A stretch of DNA of 64,000 nt from assembly GCA_036937835.1 (NCBI GenBank), contig CM072868.1:11793501-11857500 (forward strand). Reading direction: 5' to 3'. The notes under the pieces were generated by a model, which worked only from the letters and a program-made list of their open reading frames with translations, did not search any database and had not been told where the DNA came from. Below, in pieces: positions 1 to 10,550 of the stretch (positions are counted from its first letter, which is position 1; each line of letters begins with the position of its first letter). Made by a program: the position numbers and the translations under genes. This DNA comes from Pampus argenteus (taxonomy: Eukaryota > Chordata > Actinopteri > Scombriformes > Stromateidae).

Positions 1-729
1 TCCAAGTCTGTCTGAAAACATCAGTCAGGTGGGTCCACACATAAATGCATTTAAAAGTTTATCTGAAGGTTATATCAGGCTTCATATCAAGAGGATATCT
101 GCGACATTTAGTGGCATAGTTGGTACAGTAATAAAAAGAGGAACTTCGGTACTAAAAAGATTACCAAATATACCTGATTGACTAATTTGGACAGGTGAAG
201 CTTTATATTAGCTTCAGATTTTTTGCCCAGAGGGAGTCTTGTGGATTTTGGCCTCCATCACTCCATACATTGTAAATGCATAATGAAGATGATCTTCTAA
301 TGGTCGGTATGAACAGGAGGAATGAGCAAGTAAAACTATTTGGGTACCTGACTTTTATTTTAAGATATATTTGAAAAATTGTAGACACGTCCTTTAACAA
401 AAGGTTATAAAAGACATGGAAAAAGTTGCTAATTGGACGGGACAGTTGTGTTAGTTAATTGGTTCGTCATGGACCTCTGCCCAACTCCATTCACGCTTCA
501 GAGTTCAGAGAAAATAAGTGCTTTGTCTGCACTTTTTAACAATGAATAAGTGTGTCAGTGGCATTTGAAAAAAGACCAGTTTATACTTTATGCAGAATAT
601 CTTGCACTACACTACTAATTATATATTATTGTTGATGCCAAAGCATTGTATTGTATTTGTGATATTCTGAGACATACTGTTATCATTATCATACATTATT
701 AGTTTACAAAGATCACAGAAGATCTATAC
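1..729 (-). other. msantd4 intron 2 (continues beyond the left edge)
   Basis: This AT-rich stretch follows the exon 2 donor of msantd4 on the minus strand. I see no further exon, recognisable repeat or RNA gene in it. Confidence 0.6.
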
Positions 730-1872
730 CTGCTGTCTGGAGAACAACACGTCCCTCCTCTTGTGTATCTCCCTGATGAGTGTCTGCGTCTCTCTCACAC
801 TGTAGTTACTCTTCCTCTTCCTCTTCAGATGCTTCACCTGGAGGAAATCCAGCTTGGCAGCGAGGAGGGGAAAGAACCCCAGAAACACAGAAAAGAAAAT
901 CAGAGACAAGGAGAGAGTAGTGGAGAAAAACGCAGCAGATGAGGAGGCAGAGGAAAGTTATGGAAGGAGAAACTGATGAAAAGATAGAAGGAATGTATCA
1001 GAAAAGAAAGAGGAAAAATGGAAACGGGTGCAAAGAAAGATCACAGGTCAGACAAGAGGGAGAGAGCTTGTGTTTCTTGTAAAGTTCAGGCCATGTGCAA
1101 CACAGCCTGGCTGTGAACCTTTCGCTAAAAAGCACAAGAGTTTTCATGAGGTAGGAAGTCGTCTGTAGTTCCACCAGTAACTGTGATGTTTCCCACCTGT
1201 TACACTGGAGGCTGGATTTATGTGGTGGAGAGGTCACACGTCTTGCCTTGATGAGATATCGATATTTGATGTTATATTATTATCACAAGTCTTGCTGGAT
1301 TTTTGTGTTTTATATATAGTTTGTGTTATTGGAGTATACATATTATATTGAAAGTGTGTCTTTTCTCACTCACTTGTGTTTTTCTTGGGAAATGTGTCAC
1401 TGTTGTGTATTGTTTGTCTTAAGTAGTGGTAACTTATTTTATGGAACCACACAGGTGCCTTAAAATTGGTCTTAATGGATCAAAGTGGAGGATTAAAGAT
1501 TGGATTGATAAAGATGTCATTGTGTCACATTCTGACTGACATGAATATTTGCCAGTCGACAGAAATGCAGATTATCGAGGTAGATCAGCAAGATATCGAG
1601 ACATAATTAAGCATTGTGCGTTTCTTCCAATAGTCTACAATGTTGACAGCACAGATGTAGTGGCCTCCTGTATCTGACAAATATTCCTAGTTCAAATAAG
1701 GTGTTTTTTGTTGTAAAATGTAGAGTAAGCTATGAGTATTTTTTCCCAGATAAACACGTTTTCGCTATTACCACTAATAATGTTATTTTTTTCTGTATTA
1801 TCTCTACCGACTATCATCTTCAAAACAATATTATCTGGGATATATATTGGTAAAATTACTCACCTTGCCCAT
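730..1872 (-). CDS. msantd4: msantd4, 5' part (Myb/SANT-like DNA-binding domain protein 4), partial
   Basis: Two coding exons are visible. Exon 1 contributes only nine coding bases (1872-1864, Met-Gly-Lys), followed at once by a consensus donor GTGAGT. Exon 2 is 837-730: it opens after a pyrimidine-rich tract ending CCAG, starts VKHLKRKRKSNYSV and ends RRDVLFSRQQ before donor GTATAG. Both junctions are phase 0, so the protein begins MGKVKHLKRKRK. The exon 2 peptide closely resembles the start of vertebrate MSANTD4 (KIAA1826), whose N-terminal region is a Myb/SANT-like DNA-binding domain rich in basic residues; the family is presumed nuclear. The remaining exons lie left of the window. The gene is head-to-head with aasdhppt, with 722 bp between start codons, as expected for genes sharing a promoter. 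Exon 2 identity is strong. The three-codon exon 1 is inferred from frame and splice sites only; exon 2 has no Met at the usual start position (Val instead), which supports an upstream start. Confidence 0.82.
838..1863 (-). other. msantd4 intron 1
   Basis: This lies between the proposed three-codon first exon and exon 2. The acceptor side is pyrimidine-rich on the minus strand. No repeat or other gene was recognised in it. Confidence 0.55.
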
Positions 1873-2328
1873 CTCAGCCGAACCGCAATCAAAACAACAC
1901 AGTAGCGATGCAATTTTAATGCTGTGTTTAGGCTCGACTCGAAAACGGAAATATGCGAGGATCAAGTGGTAAATACGAATTGTAAGAGGCAGAGTAAGTG
2001 AAATATGAAACAGCCATAGCCAGAGTTTGCTTTGTTTCGTTCAAAATGCACATCTCTACTTTTCATTCACATGAAGAGGACAGAGGGTACATTACCTGTC
2101 AGAAATGTAGGTTAAGATATTTTTTTAAGGGAAAAGAGATGAAATACGACACCATGTACCGTTTTCAAACAACTTCAGTTATTTTTTTCTCACATGTCGC
2201 ATATGAACTGTGTAAAACTGTCGCAGCAGTTGACGTATTTCTCGCTACTTCTGCCGTTTTTATTGTATTTACAATATTCCTGAGAGCATTGAAGGCATCG
2301 TCAGTGGCGCACTGTTTCAATCGCTCCT

Positions 2329-2338
2329 ATTGGCCAAT
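2329..2338. promoter_or_regulatory. palindromic double CCAAT box
   Basis: ATTGGCCAAT is a perfect 10-bp palindrome giving a CCAAT box on each strand, about 265 bp before the aasdhppt start and 457 bp from the msantd4 start. NF-Y binds CCAAT boxes and is common at divergent promoters. Occupancy is not shown by sequence alone. Confidence 0.5.
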
Positions 2339-2522
2339 CCTCCACCGCGCCCACTAGTGACGACTTAAGATCTCGCCGGACTCTTCCGGACGTGTGTGCC
2401 GCTGTCTAAATTCAATATGTCAACAGAGACCACTGAGTAGTTTTAGCAGCAGTTTTCTCTCGTGTCTCAGATGTCACGTGTCCACTCCAGCTCTCAGTTA
2501 CTCTAAACATAACTGCTCGCGA

Positions 2523-2561
2523 GTTGCTAGTGAGTTAGCTAACTGTTAGCTCACTAGCAAC
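2523..2561 (+). repeat. strong inverted repeat (hairpin) just before the aasdhppt start codon
   Basis: Perfect 12-bp arms GTTGCTAGTGAG (2523-2534) and CTCACTAGCAAC (2550-2561) flank a 15-nt loop that can itself partly pair (CTAAC with GTTAG). It ends 33 nt before the start codon, so in RNA it would be a stable hairpin in the 5' UTR if transcription starts upstream, which the promoter motifs suggest. Confidence 0.7.
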
Positions 2562-2594
2562 TTGTGAGCACCCCGAAGTTGTGGAGGAGTCCAG

Positions 2595-5500
2595 ATGGCA
2601 GGTGAGGAGATGGGCTCTGTTCGCTGGGCGTTTCGCTGTGGGTCGTGGACACCGAGCAGGTCCGACTGGCTGTTCGCTGCTCGATGCGTTCAGCCGGAGG
2701 AGAAAGACAGAATCGGACAGTTTGTGTTCGCAAAAGACGCTAAATCAGCGATGGTGAGTCTGGCTCTGCACTGGCTGCTAACTCTTTGCTCTTTAGCCGT
2801 GTTCATGTGTGATGTACGTGTCTCCTCTCAGGCTGGCAGGTTGCTGCTGAGGAGGTTTGTTTGTGACAGGCTGCGGGTTCCGTGGTCAGAGATCCGCCTG
2901 GACCGATCTCCCAGAGGGAAGCCTTATCTGGCAGCACCGCTGAAGGTTCATAACGGTTATCTTCATGCAGACTGTATCAATAAACTGTTACATTATGGGA
3001 GTTTTATTTTTAATTTTTAGTTGTTTTCACATGTGCAAAAGATGCAAATTCATATTTGTATACAGAAACAACAACAAAAATTGAGGGAGAGGTGCAAAAA
3101 ACCCTAAAGGGGCTTGAACAAAGCCGGTCTCCAATGCATACCTTACTCAATGAAAGGATGAGAAAGAGTGTGATAGCAGACATCCACACAAGTACACAAA
3201 TTACACTAGAATGACTAATCACTAGTGGGCACTTCACAAAGATAATCCATCAGGATAATATTTCAGAGAGAAATAAACCTTTTTATGGCTTTCTTAAATT
3301 GCAGGTGCAATGTTTAAAATGTGAGATAGGAGATCGTTCCATATGATTGAAACTTTATGAATTAAACCAAACAAATTTGTTTGACACATAGGAGGCCAAA
3401 GTTTACAATTATTTACCTTAACGCAGTGGTTCCCAACCGCTTCCTGCTGTCAGCAGCAGCTCCTGGTGACCTGAGAGCACAGCAGCCGGCCAAACTGTGT
3501 TTATCAGGCTGACTGACAGAACTACATTTACTGCACCAAGATAGTTCAGGACAGGAAGAAATGGACAGTGTGTATTGAACAAGTAAGAAGCAGTGATGGT
3601 TTGGGGGGGATTTTGCTTTCATCTCCGTGTTTCTATTTGCATGCAGGTCTGGTCAGATTCAGGCCCTGAGTCTCAGGCCTGGAGTTTCAATCTCTCCCAT
3701 CAGGGAGACTATGCTGTGCTCGCTGCAGAGCAGGGGATGCAGGTCGGCGTGGATATCATGAAGACCACCATGCCAGGTAAATGCTGACAACAGTTAAAGC
3801 AGCACCAATAATAATAACAAAACGCTCTGAAGAAGACTGTATACATGCATGACCTTTTCATAGTTTTTGGAATATTAACCCCTATTTGTGCTTGCATTGA
3901 CATCTGCATATATTTGACTAACAATCAGGTGATATAAATGTCACATTTAAATGTTTTTTTAATACATTTACAAATAATTGCTGGTCTATACAAAAGTGTT
4001 TTGATTTTTTTCTACATTGAAAAATGCTGTATATACAGATTAAAAGTGAAATGACCAGGGCCTGGATATGGAGCAGAATGAAGTGGACTTTCATTGAAAA
4101 TCAGTTGTTTTGTCCTCCACGCCCAATCTTCCTTCAAATTATTTACCATCACAGACCTCCTCATCTCAGGAGATTGAAATCTGCTTCCAGCAATAATGTC
4201 TGGAGCTAAAAAGAGCAAATGGTAGCAACATGAGATTGTCTATGGGAGCAAGGTCAGCTGGCAGAAGCAATGACAAGATAGACAAACAAATTCTGTTAAA
4301 AAAATAAAATCACTCACATAATCTCCGTCACTGTTTCTCCCTTGAACGACAGCATTTCTCCAGTTAGATAAAATCTAACTCAGTTATGTTTTGAATAGGC
4401 AACATGACTTAAAGTTGTGCCATTAAACCTGTGGAACAACATGCAGCATAAATAAAATATAGAGAAATGACTTTCAGCAGCTTCTAATTGTTGGATATTT
4501 CATTTCATTTCAGTTAAGTTGATGTCACCTGTTATGTAGATTCAAGCCTCAAACATGTTCGAATAGTTCTTGATGTTACATCTCCTACATACTGTTGATA
4601 CTGTTGGTCATTTAGCATAATGTGTGTCGACAATGTGTGAGTGCTTTTTTGTTACTTTGACTCATCACTTATTCTCCTACCTACCTGTCTGTATACATTA
4701 TGCCATAATCACTTTCATGCCTGGATTAGTAGGTGAAATTTTATTAATTAAGATTTAAAAGTACACAAATCAGACGTCCATTTCAACTTCCTAAATGTTC
4801 CAATTATCCATACTGGACCTTCCCTATTAGGCAGAAAAGGTGCTCTATGTGTATTCCCCAGTTTGACCACAAGGGGGCACTGTTATCTTGTCTATGCAAA
4901 AGGTCCAGGCCAAAGCTTCTTGAGTGTGAGACGGTGAGACAGTCCACACTAAAAAAATGAGTGTGTTAGGAGTAATCTTTGTTACAGCTGATGTCTTCAA
5001 CTATATCACTCCTCCTTGTTCTGCTTTCCCCTTCTGCCTATTTTTGTCTCTCATTTGTGTCTGTCTTCAAATTTGTTTCCTCTGTCATTTTTTTTTCTCA
5101 CACTTTTCCCTTTTCACTCTTTCATTCTTCCTTTTTTTTCTTCCCTCCAGGTACCAGCTATGTGCCCGAGTTTTTCCGCATCATGACTCGTCAGTTTACA
5201 GCATACGAGTGGAGCGTCATCAAATCAGCCAGTTCTGAGCACCAGCAGCTTGCTGCATTCTACCGGCACTGGGTAACCATGGCAACCATACTAGTGGTCA
5301 CATTGCATTGCTGCTAAGCCCCACGGGTGGTGTGTGAAGAAAACATAGGGAGAAAATAACATACAACATACCAATGTCCCTTGAGAAACTTGCTTACACA
5401 CATTTGTACATTTTGCTTTTTTTGTGGTTTCTCTCCATTTCTGTCTATTCTTCACATTCTGTCTAATCACACACAAACACACACACACAGATGGACAGGC

Positions 5501-8500
5501 ACAGAAATGGTGGTGCTAAGTAAAGATGTTGTGAGATTCAGAGGGTGGCTCAGAGACGTCAAGCTCTGATATCATCACCACAGTGTTGACTAATGGCAGA
5601 GCTTGATGGTTGCCATAGTGATTAGCCCTGTAATACTGTTATTGTGGCTCATTGGCTGTCGAGCAGGGTTGGTTTTGACCAGACACACACAGTCACTTAT
5701 TTGTATACACGCTGTTATGCATTCGTGCATAGATTCCCACCTGTTGTGGTTTTAAATTATTTTGTGCGACTGAACCAAAGTACACCACACACACACTGTC
5801 CTTCTCTGTTGTGTCAGACATAATAAAAGTCATGCTGTCCATATTTCTTATCTTTGTATTCTTTTTATTTTTCCCCCTTATGTATTTTCTTCACTGAGTT
5901 AACTGGGTTTCCTCTCTGTCTGCCAAGGCCCTGAAGGAGAGCTTCATCAAAGCCATCGGCACAGGGCTGGGCTTCAATCTGCAGAGGGTGGAGTTTCATC
6001 TGCCCTCTGAACCGCTCACACATGACCGAGCACTGTGTCAGACCAAGATGCATCTTGATGAAGAGGAAGAAGAAAACTGGATATTTGAAGTAAGTCTGTC
6101 TTAAGAACAGGTGTGATGAATGAGATGACTTTTTTTTTAAAAATTCTGTGCAGAACAATGACAAATTGAAAGAAGCAAACCAGATAGAAGATCTTACCTA
6201 CATAGCATACGTTACCTACAACTCCCATGCTCTCTAATTTTATCATGATACACAACATTTCTGCCATTTAAGTCAAAACAGAGTTGGAAGCAGTCATGTT
6301 TTCTCTTGTTGGTAAGAAAATCTCCATACCAGCATCTCTATAGATCACTAATTAACACATTAACCACGTTTATTTAATCTCCACTGGTTGCCTGGCAACC
6401 TCACAATGACAACAAGCTACCAGGATGTTTCTCAAGGCCCAGAAATAGATTTGCAAATAAGCCCCTTTAAAACCACAACTTTTACAGTCCTTTTAGCAAG
6501 GAAATTGATTAGTTAATTTTCTAAAATGTCAAACTATTCATTTAAAAAGAATTGAAGTTTTGTTATTTTTTGTAGAATATGAAGAGAAAGCAAATGTATT
6601 TAGAACAGTTTGAACATTACTTCTTGTTTGCGGTCTTGTGCTATATTTTTAGAACAATGCCAAATTGTTCTTTTTTTTACACATTTTTCTGCGCTTGTAT
6701 TTTTTGTGTAATTCATTTGCCAAAAAAGAGACAAAACACACAATAAACAAATTTTAAAGATGAATTTAATACATTTTCTATGAATATCATCACAATATCA
6801 TGTAGTGAAAATATGATATCATGACAGCCCTAGTTCAAAGACTCGGCAGCTCTGCTGTGGGGTCATCTTCCTCTTGAAAGCATCTGCAAAGTGAATCACA
6901 GATGGTCTTAGAGAAATACACACCAGAGATTGCAATAGGGGAGGTCTCAAGTGGCCCTCCAACCCTCCAACACCAAGACAAGAGATTAGAGGAGTGCACC
7001 TCTCCGTCAGAGCAGAAGAATCATCTGTTGCTATCACTCCTCTCCTGTTTCCCATTTCATCTCCTCTTGCTTGTCTTCACTCCTCTCACGTCTCCTTTCC
7101 ACTTTTCTCTTTAATGTTTTTGCGCCAATATTCCCCTCTCATTCTTCTCTCCCACACACTCCCTTTGTTTTACCTGTTCTTTTTTTTTTTTTTTTTGTCT
7201 CCTCTCTTCTCTCCTCACTCTCCCCTCCTCCTCTGGCTCCTTTCCTCCTTTCCCAGTTGAGGAGGAATTAACAAGTGACTGCTAAAAGGTTACCAGTAGT
7301 CTGAAAAGCCTGACACTTTCCCTCGTCCACTCCTCTCCTGTTCTATCCCTCTTGGGTTAGTGGAGGCCTAATGCTGTTTTAGTGTCTGTGTTTGCACACC
7401 AGCAAATTACAGTTCACTTATATCATTTAGAATTAAGCTATTTGTGAAACTGATGGATAATGCAAAGAGGAATGGAGAGAAAAATGGTTATGGTTTTGTT
7501 AGAAAAGTTTAAAAAAGGCATACTTTTTTTTCATATTTGTTATATGTTTTAATTTATGACATTTCGGTTAATAAGAAGATGTCAATAGTTGAATATAGCA
7601 CCTTGAGAAAAAATACAATAAGTTAAAGGCATCATATTTTAAAGTATCTGAAACACTGTCAGGAATTCAGGAGACAAAAAATGACAAACAAAGTTTATTT
7701 ACAGATAATTCATTATTTTAATAGACAATCATGTAAGTCACTTTTCACGAAAAAATGCTAAACCTTTTCTTGTACCACAAGTACCACCTTCTTTGAGTTT
7801 TGGAGTGTTGGTCAAACCAAACAAGGCTCATTTTCTAGACCAGGGGTGCCCACACTTACACGCCTCGTGAGCTACTTTTCAAATGACCAAGTCAAAGTGA
7901 TCTACGGGGGGCGCACGGACGGCCCAACATACTGTCGGCTGCGGCGGTGTGCATGTGCGCGCGAGCGTGGTGGACGGCCCTGCGATCGACTGGATCATGT
8001 CTGGCGATTGACCGGTAGCTCGCGATCGACGTATTGGGCACCCCTGTTCTAGACAAAACAATCAATTATTAAGCTATACTGTTAAAGCATTTTATGTACA
8101 AAAAATTGACAAAATATTTCATTCATACCATAGAATACCAAATTCTGCTTAATATGGTTTAACTAAAAAAAATTTCAATAAATTTGCCCGTAACTCTGAA
8201 TATTAGACTAAATATTGCAGACTTAAATATCACATTAAGCAAAGGTCATGTTTTTGTATATTTTCTTTATATAAAGGATCCTGTCCTGTAATGCGTCTTC
8301 ACATTTTAGATGCTTCATACAGTAAAGTGTGAGTATATGAAGACACCTCAAATAAATGATCGCAGTGACCTGAAGAGATCAAATCAACTGAATCGATTTC
8401 TTTTTTTTCTTTTTTCTTTTTTTCTTTTTATATTAAGATTTAGCTTCTGTACAAAGAGACACACTTGGGGTGTTAACAGAGAGGTGAGATGAGCAGTAGT

Positions 8501-10026
8501 GTTGTTGACCCCCAGTAGTCGTGTCAGAGAGCAAATATGAGACTTGTTACTTCCTGCTGACCTCTGGTGACACAAACACTGACAGATGTAATAAATTACA
8601 CACATACGCATTCAAAACAGACTTTAACAAAGCCAGTACTTTTTTAACAGAAAAATGACAGACAGGTCAACATTGTCCACATATAAAAAATGATCCACGT
8701 AAAAAAATCTAATATTTTTCTCCCTTTTTCCCCTCCAAAGTAGCTTTTTTCTCCGCTCTGTTCCTTTAACTAACTCCCCACAACACACACACACATACAT
8801 ACGCACACACACAAACACACCACCTGTTACTCCCACATATACGCACTCAGCTTTTGGCCTTTTAGTGCAAGTGTATTTTGTCAGTTACAAAGCCCATTCC
8901 AACACACCCTTGGAATGTGCAGTAGACACTAGTCGAAAGCACCTTTGAATGGATGCGCACCCCTTGTGTGTGTCCTCTATAACGTGAATACAATAATATG
9001 CTAAAGTAAGAAGACCAACTGTGGAAAAAGTCACCATAGATTTAGGAAAACTGGATATATGTAATATGTTGACATTTTTCAGTGAATACTGAATATTTAT
9101 GCTTGATGTTTCCTGGTATCACAGGCACATTTTTGCTTGGGAAGCGATGTGTGAATGGTAAATGCACTGGTTGTCATACTCTTTGAAAAATCATGCAAGC
9201 AGATACACAACATGCATATATTCAAGAGATTACACAGGAGAAGAGGCATGCAAGGGGAATGTATGCATGAACGCCTGATAAGGATGGAAATGTGCATTAT
9301 TTGTCAGATTGAGTGTGATATGCAGGCTATAAATTTGCGCGTTTGTGTCTTTCTGCAGGAGAACATGCTGGACGCTGACCATCATGTTGCTGTGGCACTT
9401 GGACCAGCAGATAAGACAGGCTCCGCAGTAAGAACACATCTCAATATTTAACTGTTGCTTTCATCAATACATTAGTAGCTGACAGCTTGTGAACATCATT
9501 TTGTTGGTTTTAGCTGTTTCCAAAAAAAAATTATATATTCATGGCAGTTTTGAAGAAAACGCAACAAATCTTGTGACCAATCTCTCTATATGTCTCTCTA
9601 TCTCTATCTCTTCATTGCTTTATCTTTATCTCTTTATCTCTCTATTATTATCTCTATCTCTATCTCTTTATATCTATTATCTATATTATCACTTGATCTT
9701 TATCTATTTAACTTTATTATGATCTCTGTCTTTTTATCTCTATCTCTTTAACTCTCTATTATGATCTCTATATCTTTATCTCTATATCTTTATCGCTTGA
9801 TCTTTATCTCTTTAACTCTATTTTGATCTCTATCTCTTTATCTCAGACTCATCCTTCATCTCTTCCTTCTCCCGTCGCTTTCACACTGCTGTCGTTCAGC
9901 GACCTCATTGCCTCAGCATCGCCTTTGACAGAGGAAGACCCCACCTACTGGGACAGCTTCAAGATGAAGACTGAAGCACCACAGAGACAGAGTGATCCAG
10001 ACACATCCACGCCTGTCTCACACTGA
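2595..10026 (+). CDS. aasdhppt: aasdhppt: L-aminoadipate-semialdehyde dehydrogenase-phosphopantetheinyl transferase
   Basis: Seven coding exons join in frame: 2595-2753, 2832-2945, 3647-3776, 5151-5272, 5928-6089, 9359-9427, 9847-10026 (stop TGA), giving 311 residues against 309 in human. The enzyme is a cytosolic Sfp-type transferase that moves 4'-phosphopantetheine from coenzyme A to a serine on acyl-carrier domains, such as those of fatty acid synthase and 10-formyltetrahydrofolate dehydrogenase. Family landmarks in order: PEEKDRIGQFVFAKDAK (about 34-50), RGKPYLA, FNLSHQGDYAV (about 105-115), GVDIMK with the metal-binding Asp near 127, and ALKESFIKAIG with Glu 179 and Lys 183, corresponding to human D129, E181 and K185. 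The catalytic set is therefore intact. The first Met follows a GC-richer leader; the human protein starts slightly further upstream. All introns are GT-AG, though the exon 2 donor (GTTCAT) is weak. Expressed presumably as a housekeeping gene from the divergent promoter. Confidence 0.95.
2946..3646 (+). other. aasdhppt intron 2
   Basis: This is AT-rich noncoding DNA. At about 3425 the string CAGTGGTTCCCAACC resembles the end of hAT-type elements, but no matching partner end was found. Nothing else recognised. Confidence 0.5.
3777..5150 (+). other. aasdhppt intron 3
   Basis: This intron starts GTAAAT and ends in a long pyrimidine tract before CCAG. No mobile element, RNA gene or other feature was recognised. 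Confidence 0.6.
5273..5927 (+). other. aasdhppt intron 4
   Basis: This intron starts GTAACC and ends TGCCAAG. It contains a short CA run (about 5470-5490) followed by AG that could act as a cryptic acceptor. Nothing else recognised. Confidence 0.6.
6328..6435. repeat. fragment of a dispersed teleost repeat
   Basis: The stretch around CACTAATTAACACATTAACC and the following GGTTGCCTGGCAACCTCAC resemble parts of a repeat seen very often in fish genomes, usually alongside a TTGACATTTTGGGAAATACG segment. A related fragment lies at 12819-12960. Recognised from memory of the family; ends are uncertain. Confidence 0.4.
6740..6834 (-). repeat. hAT-like MITE end
   Basis: Read on the minus strand it begins TAGGGCTGTCATGATATCAT and continues with degenerate ATGATATTGTGATGA repeats, like the termini of abundant fish hAT-type nonautonomous elements. 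The other end is not evident. Confidence 0.4.
7841..8048. mobile_element. hAT-type MITE with intact ends and 8-bp target duplication
   Basis: The element is 208 bp, starts CAGGGGTGCCCA and ends TGGGCACCCCTG, a perfect 12-bp terminal inverted repeat. It is flanked by identical 8-bp copies of TTCTAGAC (7833-7840 and 8049-8056), the target-site length of hAT transposons. Its interior is much richer in G and C than the host intron and codes for nothing. It sits in aasdhppt intron 5. The intact duplication implies a fairly recent insertion. Confidence 0.88.
9581..9846 (+). repeat. degenerate pyrimidine repeat (TATCTC units) abutting the exon 7 acceptor
   Basis: About 265 bp consist of imperfect units such as TATCTCTATCTCTT with occasional interruptions. 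The array runs straight into the acceptor TTTATCTCAG of the last aasdhppt exon, so the repeat itself is the polypyrimidine tract of that splice site. Confidence 0.8.
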
Positions 10027-10550
10027 TACACACACCTGTCAGCCGTGACAGAAAAAAGACTATACTGACACTGAAGCTGCTTTCTCATTCAATACAAGTC
10101 CAGTCAAGTCCTGCCGAATTTATTTCTGAACTCAAAGTCACAGGTTTGTCTCAGAGGACCTAAGAACCTATAAAGAATATGATGTCTCTTATCTTTTTTA
10201 TGCCTTCAAATGTAGTAATTTTTCCTTTTATTTTAGCCCAATAACTACTTCATATTCAGGTTCAGTCCTGCTCTTGCTCTCCTGTGTGTCCTGTTAATCT
10301 TAAATGCATTGTTGCATAGAGTTGTGGGTGATGATATCAATGTTATTGCCTTTTGACTTTCAGTGGTATTCTAATGTGATTTAATTAGTTTTGTTGTTTT
10401 ATTCTCCCAAGTAATAATTTTAAGCAAAAATCTGTTTTACGTGTTGGTGGTTTTATTGAAGTAAAGCACAACACTGGAACACATTTCATTTCACTGAAAT
10501 TTAGTTTAATTATTGCTTTTGCCTTTAATAAAACATTCAACATGTGTTGA
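10027..10550 (+). other. aasdhppt 3' UTR
   Basis: This follows the stop codon. The canonical polyadenylation hexamer AATAAA at 10527-10532, followed by a TG-containing stretch, is the most likely end of the transcript. Confidence 0.6.
10527..10532 (+). terminator. probable aasdhppt polyadenylation signal
   Basis: AATAAA lies about 500 bp after the stop codon and is followed within about 15 nt by TGTGTTG. It is the first canonical hexamer I see downstream of the stop. Confidence 0.55.

Larger units (their letters stand above)
1873..2594. promoter_or_regulatory. shared msantd4/aasdhppt promoter and 5' UTR interval
   Basis: The 722 bp between the two divergent start codons must hold both promoters and both 5' UTRs. 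The right half carries sites common at divergent housekeeping promoters: the palindrome ATTGGCCAAT (2329-2338, two overlapping opposed CCAAT boxes, NF-Y type), TTCCGG (2384-2389, ETS-like), CACGTG (2475-2480, E-box), and CG dinucleotides at a higher rate than in the surrounding DNA. No TATA box is convincingly placed. Transcription starts were not located; that both genes use this interval is inferred from geometry. Confidence 0.6.
6090..9358 (+). other. aasdhppt intron 5
   Basis: At 3.3 kb this is the largest intron of the gene. It holds the repeat fragments and MITE listed separately, a pyrimidine-rich tract (about 7040-7260) and otherwise AT-rich DNA with no recognised feature. Confidence 0.6.

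Noticed and set aside
1998..2357. 119-codon plus-strand open frame upstream of aasdhppt
   Set aside because: It spans the divergent promoter and shows no domain; it ends before the aasdhppt start and is not in frame with it.
3425..3610. Possible complete hAT element starting CAGTGGTTCCCAACC
   Set aside because: No matching inverted end or 8-bp target duplication was found near 3600; left as an unproven fragment.
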